Part shown: piece after piece, positions 58,012-64,000 of the stretch
How positions within the stretch are numbered: position 1 is the first letter of the stretch
How the letters are laid out: each line of letters starts with the position of its first letter
From: Amia ocellicauda
Lineage: Eukaryota > Chordata > Actinopteri > Amiiformes > Amiidae
NCBI RefSeq assembly: GCF_036373705.1
Contig: NC_089850.1
Coordinates: 20,939,256 to 21,003,255 of the forward strand
Reading direction: 5' to 3'
Length of the DNA: 64,000 nucleotides
The notes under the pieces: generated by a model
Databases searched by the model: none
Told to the model about the DNA's origin: nothing
What the model saw: only the letters and a program-made list of their open reading frames with translations
Position numbers and translations under genes: made by a program

Positions 58012-60416
58012 ATGGCTTTAACGCTGATCTTGATTGGACTTGTGAGTTCACAGCTTTACACAAGTGAGTCTGACACCTGCCTTGTATTACATGTTCAATG
58101 TTATATTGTCAAAGTGTTGTTCAATTACATGTTAAAGGGTTAATACAGATACTGCTAAGTGTCTGTAAGCAAATCAAAGAGGATTGAAGAGGAAAGAATG
58201 AAAGAAAAAGAAAGATCAGAAAAAAACAGAGAAATATTGATAGCCACATAACTGCTGTCTACTTGGCGCAAAACCCTGTCACAGAAATTACACGACACCA
58301 CACAGGTACAGATCGGAGCTGTTTTCATTAACCCCTGCTATTCCCGAAGGGAGAGATTTGTGATGGATGTCATTGGATCGCAAACATGGAAAGCTTTCTA
58401 AGAGGTTTCTACTTTATTCTCTTTAAATCAGTTACTCAAATTCTATATTAGTCCTACAGATGGATTTTGTCTCTCAGATAGTCTATTGGTATCATAATAT
58501 AACAAGATGCCTACTGACTGGACTGGTATTCTGGTCTCTCTGACCTGGGCTGTACATGACAGTGGTGTAATTTATGTGGGCTGTTTTACAAATCCTTTTA
58601 CAAATTACGTTTTTTTATTGACTTATCTATATTGAGGTTCTTCAGTAGGTTTCTGAGAAACATATTGGAATCTAGCTGTGATAGTTGGCAACAGAGGTAC
58701 CCTGTCATGGATTAAATTTTCACTGGAAATAATGTATAATAGATATTTTTAGCACAGGAACAGGTAAATAGAACTGCTCCAAGTTCACAGTGCTGATAAC
58801 GTAACCAGTTTCTCAGCCAGAAGAATGCTGTGCGTCACTATGAAATGGTATGCAGACAATATAGAAAGAGAAGGGGTGGGGTAGAGAGATGGAGGAAGGA
58901 GAGATGACCTGATATGCACAGATGTCTCTAACAGCTATAGAAAATAAACTGTAACTGATGCTGTAGCTAATAACTGCAGCCTCTTCTTTTTGCCCTGACT
59001 CCTGTAGGCCTGGGCTCAGCCAGTGACCAGGTGGCACTGCAGGGGGGCAATGCCATAGGGATTAACAGCACTGTTGTGTTGCTGACAGGTGAGTGTACCA
59101 AGTGGCCATCTTGTTTTTCAGATCATCAGAAAGGTTACGAATGGCAGGAGGCTTCTTGCCCCGGATAGCTCATTCACTTGTACTGCGAATAATTAAGTGG
59201 AGCAAGAGTTTCATCCAGCTGTTCCTTGAAGTATCCTAAGAGTAATCCTATCTGTTTCCACCACACGTCTACATTGGTGTCCTTGCTGCATTGCAGAACG
59301 GTGTGTGAGTGTGTAATGATACGGTTTTCTGTGTTCAATTCATTTTTATTTAGTATAACAGAAACTCTTATAGGATAGCAGATTGTTATAGGATAAAATA
59401 AATCTCTGGGGGTTCACAGCTTAAGGCCTAATGGTTGCCTCCTCTCCAGGCAATATACTTTATTAGTGTTGTGTGTTGTGCTACACAGTAAGCCCCTCCT
59501 TCACCCCAGTGGCCAACCCTGACTCCAGACGCAAATTTGAGGAGGGAGGGCAGTCGCAGGAGCAGGACTCTCAGAATGAAGGTCAGACGCAGGGGCACGA
59601 CTCTAATGAAGATGTTCAGGCTGCGGACCACGACTCCGGAATGCAGGAGCAGGGACCCGTCACCCCGGCCAAGAGTCTCCTGGCAGCTATTATTATACCT
59701 GTGGTGCTGGGGATACTCCTGATCGTTGCAATTATTCTGGGTTAGTGAACACACACAGTCACTGTCACATTTCAATAGCATGAAAAACCAGCAAAGACAC
59801 GGTGCTCCTCCAGTCAACACACACATAGGGCTCCTGCAGGATTGGGGTTGGGATCCACTGCAGTAAAGTTTGCTGTATCAGCTTGGACCACAGTAAGAGG
59901 AAATTATCTGCACTTTTCAATTTTTTTTTACAGTCTGCCTGTATAAGTTTTATCCTACATACATTAACATGCTGGTTTCAAATTGAAGAGCATAGGTTAG
60001 TGTTGTGTGTCCTGTGTATAATAATGCTCCGTGTACAGTAGTGCTATCACTGATTTATTTATTTTTGTTTTCACAGGTGTACTTCTCTATAAGAGGTTCT
60101 CCAACCCCCCCCAAAAAAAGGTATTGTTTTTAAGTTAAGTTATCCTTCATGTTTTCCAGCCTCATATGGGTTTAAAATAGCAGAATGCATCAAATAAAAT
60201 AAAACCTCTTTGTAGTAACAATTACTACAAAGTAACAATTTGACCAGATTAAATAAATAATTACTTTTTTCCACCACCATAACTTTATTTATTTCTCTTT
60301 TCTGTCAGTCTCTGGAAACGTTCACAAAGAATCCGATCCCAAAGGCTGAGGAAAACATCTATGCGGAGAACCCGGGCTACATCAACATCGCCTCTTTTCC
60401 CATTGAGAAGTCATAA
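58012..60416 (+). CDS. Unrecognised single-pass membrane protein with tyrosine-motif tail, 171 aa
   Basis: Five exons join in frame: 58012-58063, 59008-59088, 59510-59740, 60077-60120, 60309-60416 (TAA). The ATG sits in a strong CCGCCATGG context. The product has a signal peptide (MALTLILIGLVSSQLYT), a short ectodomain with one N-glycosylation site (NST), an acidic Gln/Asp-rich region with loosely repeated QDSQNEGQ, HDSNEDVQ and HDSGMQEQ units, one membrane helix (AAIIIPVVLGILLIVAIILG), a basic KRF stop-transfer and a 43-residue tail ending NIYAENPGYINIASF. YIN is a Grb2-type SH2 site, and YINI fits a loose YxxI pattern. Three of the four introns are phase 1, usual for secreted or receptor proteins. 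There is no Ig or other domain. I do not recognise the family; a leukocyte adaptor or sialomucin-like role is speculation. Confidence 0.8.
59338..59460 (-). repeat. Second copy of the 56.6-kb repeat tail
   Basis: It shares TTGTTATAGGA, AAATCTCT-like and GCCTAATGGTTGCCTCC with 56736-56811. It lies in the third intron-exon interval of the membrane-protein gene, just 50 bp before the acceptor at 59509. Confidence 0.6.
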
Positions 60417-60470
60417 GTTACAGTCCCAGTACTTAACAGGGGGTTTCAATATTGAAGCAGAAAGCCCCTA

Positions 60471-60782
60471 AAACACCTTCTCAGCCCTGGTCCTGTGGGC
60501 ACAGGGTCCCGCTTGTTTGGGTTCTAGTTCTCTTTTGAAACACTAATTGAAATCATGATGTGCTTAATTGGCCTTTTTCAATTGGTTAGCTTACACAATG
60601 TTGGAAAATTCAATTGCGCTATCGTTTTATATTTTACTTGAAAACTTCTACAATTTAAAATAATGGAAAATATTTCAGAGGAGTTAAATTATCAACTGAT
60701 CAGTTAAGTATAGGAGAGCTTGGTTGCAACAAAAATCAGCACAATATTAGAGCCCCCTGGACCACAGCTGAGAATAACTGCT
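60471..60782. mobile_element. Palindromic MITE in the membrane-gene 3' UTR
   Basis: TTCTCAGCCCTGGTCCTGTG at the left matches, inverted, ATTCTCAGCTGTGGTCCAGG from the right end. The inside is AT-rich with CTTAATTGGCC. It lies between the stop codon and the first AATAAA, so it would be transcribed. Confidence 0.6.
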
Positions 60783-60857
60783 ATTCAAACCACTCCCTGG
60801 AGTGAAATCACTAGGTTTGCACTTTATTTAATGGAGGTCTTGGTTTGTTATCTTCTT

Positions 60858-60863
60858 AATAAA
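60858..60863 (+). terminator. Possible polyadenylation signal of the membrane-protein gene
   Basis: AATAAA lies 442 nt after the stop codon. More copies follow at 60903 and near 60955 and 61003, so alternative 3' ends are possible. A palindromic MITE lies between the stop and this signal. Confidence 0.45.
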
Positions 60864-62434
60864 CATGTTCTTGCACTGTAACTTCCTTTTCCTTTTCAAC
60901 CAAATAAATGAAGGATTTTCTATTATTTTTCAGATTCCATGTATGTGTACATTTAAATAAATACAAAAGATTGTAATGTTTATTTGTGGTCTGTTATTTT
61001 CAATAAATTTCAAAGAACAGTTAAATCTGGTGAGGGAATTTCATGAGGTCAAACCATATTCATGAAACAAATAAACTCTTCCACTTTCCTGTGGAATGTG
61101 ATACAATGGGACAAGATACTAGTTCAGCAGAACAGGTCCAGACCTTACAAAATCAAGAAAGCAAAGATTTAAAATATATATCTTAAGCTTTAGTTTAATG
61201 TTTACAACAACAAACAAAATATATCCTAAAAAAAACATGTAAATTAGATTGCTAAATCATTGATGACTTTAAAATGCATCATATCTAGTGCACTGATTAA
61301 CAAGGTCTGTGAATATTGTCAGACTGAGGCAACGGAAGACAAACCAAATCTCAGCTCTTTGTGCATCAGAACCTGCCTTCCGTCTCTGAACCAGCAGAAC
61401 TGCAAGGCTGGTTTCTATTCCTGCTCTTCCGTCACAGTTTTTCTAACACAGGCTCTAAGCAGCCCCACATTGCTGGAAAAATGTGTTCTGCTTCTACAAG
61501 TTAATACCAGCATGGACACTTCTCTTTCTTCAGGTGCATGGTGCGACACTGAACTTGCTGAACTGAATAACTTGGCACATGGCAACAGCTCAGACTTATA
61601 AAAGCAAGCAACAAAAAAAACACAAACAGTCAGGCCATGTGAGCTGCCTCAAAACCCAACCCAGCCCAAAAGCTGGAAGTGCCTGGGGAAAGAACTCTCC
61701 TGTGTAAATTCCATGTGTTAAAGTTAGTCTGTCCATTGTCAAGAAAGAGTTACATTCCAGATTATAATTCTCTTCAACTTTCTCTTCTATGCACCACTAG
61801 CTCAAACTCACAAAAACACAGTCTTGGACAGGAAGCGTGCCTGCTTTTCCATAAGCACACCAGATTTAATCAAAGTGGTGCTGTACCTGTTCATTAAAAT
61901 CCATGTGGCCGAGCTCTTCCGGCAATCCCATCCTTGGATCCTGGGGCAATCGTGCATGCCTTCCAGCCATGAAGAGTCATGTAATGCCAGTCGTGCCACG
62001 GGAAGTGGTGTTGTGCATCCCTCCTTACAGACAATACGGGCTTCTCCATTTATTAGCTCTGTCTAAATAAGGAACGCCTACCTTTTAAGCGCATTAGGTG
62101 TGTTGTTGTTTTTTTTGAGAGGGGAGACAGTGTCTACACCAATTAAAGGGGTTTACTAAAAGTCCAATTAAATCACCATTGATACCTTTCTCAACCATTG
62201 CCAACTGCAATCCAATTTTTATTAAATAAATCTAAAATGTGGCTAAAAACATTTGTAGTATTTGTATCACTTGAGGTGCTAGTAGCAGCAGCAGCAGCAG
62301 AAAACAGTCAGTGGATAGTAATGAAGTCCTATAACCAAGCACTACAGCTCACAGCCAGCAGGGGGCAGTGCTAGCACCCCCAACCCACAGACAGACTCAG
62401 ACAGGTTCTCTTCTCCATGCTGCTGCATCTCCTC
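60864..62434. other. Convergent 3' flanks of the membrane gene and ctsb
   Basis: Probably 3' UTR sequence of both genes. An open frame of 113 codons at 61260-61601 on the plus strand lacks any recognised feature and splice context, and I do not call it a gene. Confidence 0.4.
62284..62300. repeat. Short (AGC)n repeat
   Basis: Between five and six AGC units in the ctsb 3' flank. Confidence 0.85.
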
Positions 62435-64000
62435 CTACAGCTTGGGGATCCCGGCGACGATCTGTGACTCGATCCCGCAGTGGTTCTGCCCACGCAGGAA
62501 CCTGAAAAACCCTGGGGACAGTGAAGCACAGGTGTTTAGCACAGCTGTGGGCAGATCTGGCCCCGGAGAGTCACCGCTCTGCAGTCTGCAGTCTTACCGT
62601 CTTCACCCCAATCGGTGTTCCAGGAGTTGGCAGCCAGCCAGTATGGGGTCCCGTTCTCCTCCCCCCAGCCTAGAATCTTGATGGCGTGTCCCCCCACTGC
62701 AGAGCCAGTGACATGCCGATACACTCCTACAAGGGGGAGAAACAAACAAAGAGGGTGGGGGGGGAGATGTTGTCAGCCCTTCCTGAATCAAAACAGTTTT
62801 ACTCCACAGCCACTTACAGTTACTACTTTCAGGCAGACTGTACGCAGCTCTGGTCCAGTCCAGTCTAGTCCAGTTTATGTGTTGAACCATCAGCACCTCA
62901 AGAAGGGAGATAAACTGGTCCAGTTAAGCCCAATTAGGAAGTGACGGAGGTCCTCAAAAGTTGAAGGTTTGAATGAAACCCTACAGATACCATGCAGTTG
63001 ACCACCATGACTACAGATGTGCAGCTTCCTTTTGGGGTCATCACAAGGGAGTGAAAAGGGTCACTCACCTGACTTGTACATGAGGAAGTCCTCGTACACT
63101 GTGAACGCCCCCTCCACAGGGCCATTTGTGTACAGCTCAGACATGATCTGCTCCACCTGGGAGGGAACACTGTAGGCATTCTTCCCTGCACATGAGAGAT
63201 GGAGAAAAACAGGTGAAACAACCACTAAAGACTTCGGAGAGATTTGCCCTTAAGAAAAGAAGTGGAACTAGAAGAAGCTAGAGATTCTGTATGAGAAGCA
63301 AAGGGTGGAGAACACAGACAGGGTACAGCTGCAAAGATAAAAAACATCAGACCAGTGTACAGAGAGGGAACAGTAGAGTACAGGATTGCTGCAGCGTCCT
63401 TTGACCAATCTGTTTTACAACCATAGTAAGGTTTAGAGCAGCATGACCAAGGGGATCAGCAGGGGGCACAGTATCTTACCATAGTGTTTGTCCAGCTGGT
63501 AGGTAGGGGTGTAGCCATCCTCACATTTGTTCAGGCAGGGGGGTGTGTGTTCTCGATCCCTGCTGCAGGGGGGCCGAGATCCAATCACATGGTGCTCGCA
63601 GGGGGGGATGCTGTAGGGCTGGCAGCCTGCAGACAAAAGAAACAGACGGGAACAGCTTCTCATCCAGGGATTCCTGCTTTTCATTCATCCTAAACCTCAA
63701 CCCAGTACTGTACTTTTAAATGTTAATTCTTTAAATGATAAGGAACCTCCATCAAAAAATGTACAACCACTGGTGCAGTCTCTCATTCAATTGATTCAGT
63801 AGTCTATGGGAGGATTCCTTGCAAGACCACTAAGTAGGCCAGCCCCCTTTTCTATCCCTACCTCCAAAATGTGCACAAACAAGCGATGTCACAGACTCCT
63901 GCCACAAAGCAGCTGAGCAGGAGCAGCATAGACATCACCCTCAAGTCCTTGCTGTGATATTCACCCACGTGCGAGTCGTAGAGCCCTCCTGACACCAGGC
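62435..64000 (-). CDS. ctsb: ctsb, 3' part (cathepsin B), cut by window end
   Basis: Cathepsin B is a lysosomal papain-family cysteine protease with dipeptidyl-carboxypeptidase activity. Exons on the minus strand: 64000-63965 (incomplete), 63626-63480, 63185-63069, 62726-62598 and 62511-62435 (TAG); all junctions are phase 1. Visible landmarks are [32 protein letters not shown] (with the two occluding-loop histidines), [22 protein letters not shown] split in two as NGPVEGAF and [10 protein letters not shown], the catalytic His in [11 protein letters not shown] and the catalytic Asn in ANSWNTDWG. The exon with the catalytic Cys lies beyond the window. The protein ends AGIPKL, about eight residues shorter than human. 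It runs convergent to the membrane-protein gene. Confidence 0.96.

Noticed and set aside
59428..59826. 132-codon minus-strand open frame over the membrane-gene exon 3
   Set aside because: The plus strand has a phase-consistent exon with a membrane helix here; the minus frame is its shadow plus repeat.
61260..61601. 113-codon open frame between the membrane gene and ctsb
   Set aside because: Cysteine-containing but with no signal peptide, domain or splice support; probably antisense to the ctsb 3' UTR.
1..64000. CRISPR array, operon, prophage or a new bacterial-type system
   Set aside because: The window is vertebrate nuclear DNA with spliced genes; no spaced direct-repeat array or prokaryotic gene arrangement was seen.

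Overview
The window reads as ray-finned fish nuclear DNA. It has intron-rich vertebrate genes with GT/AG splice sites, many Tc1-type transposons (three almost identical, two with open transposase frames), L2-type LINE debris, hAT-like and Harbinger-like MITEs, and TA/CA microsatellites. I cannot name the species.

Layout: (1) about 3.5-29.5 kb, plus strand: the 3' part of spata7, a ciliary/photoreceptor connecting-cilium gene, with very long introns full of transposons. (2) 31.6-52.8 kb, minus strand: a complete cenpf gene, 19 coding exons plus a 5' non-coding exon. The exons join to an uninterrupted frame of 2,931 residues, with the kinetochore-protein N-terminus at one end and a CQVQ farnesylation box at the other. 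Its promoter has three CCAAT boxes and a CHR-like element, the usual G2/M arrangement. (3) 53-58 kb: intergenic DNA with an internally deleted Tc1 element and other repeats. (4) 58.0-60.4 kb, plus strand: a five-exon gene for a 171-residue single-pass membrane protein with two tyrosine motifs in its tail; I do not recognise it. (5) 62.4-64.0 kb, minus strand: the 3' end of cathepsin B, cut by the window edge before the exon with the catalytic cysteine.

spata7 and cenpf lie tail to tail. From memory, the human genes are on 14q31 and 1q41, beside the paralogous pairs KCNK10/KCNK2 and PTPN21/PTPN14. The fish arrangement may therefore keep a linkage older than the vertebrate genome duplications. 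The fish CENP-F also has only one unit of the ~177-residue repeat that is tandemly duplicated in human CENP-F, which accounts for nearly all of the length difference.

The mobile DNA records several events: a recent Tc1 burst (catalytic spacing D-36-E by my count), two Tc1 copies with the same internal deletion (so the deleted form itself moved), a MITE inserted into an L2 tail whose empty counterpart also lies in this window, and a two-gene Harbinger relic in a cenpf intron. I found no operon, CRISPR array or obviously new enzymatic system. The least explained coding item is the small tyrosine-motif membrane protein.
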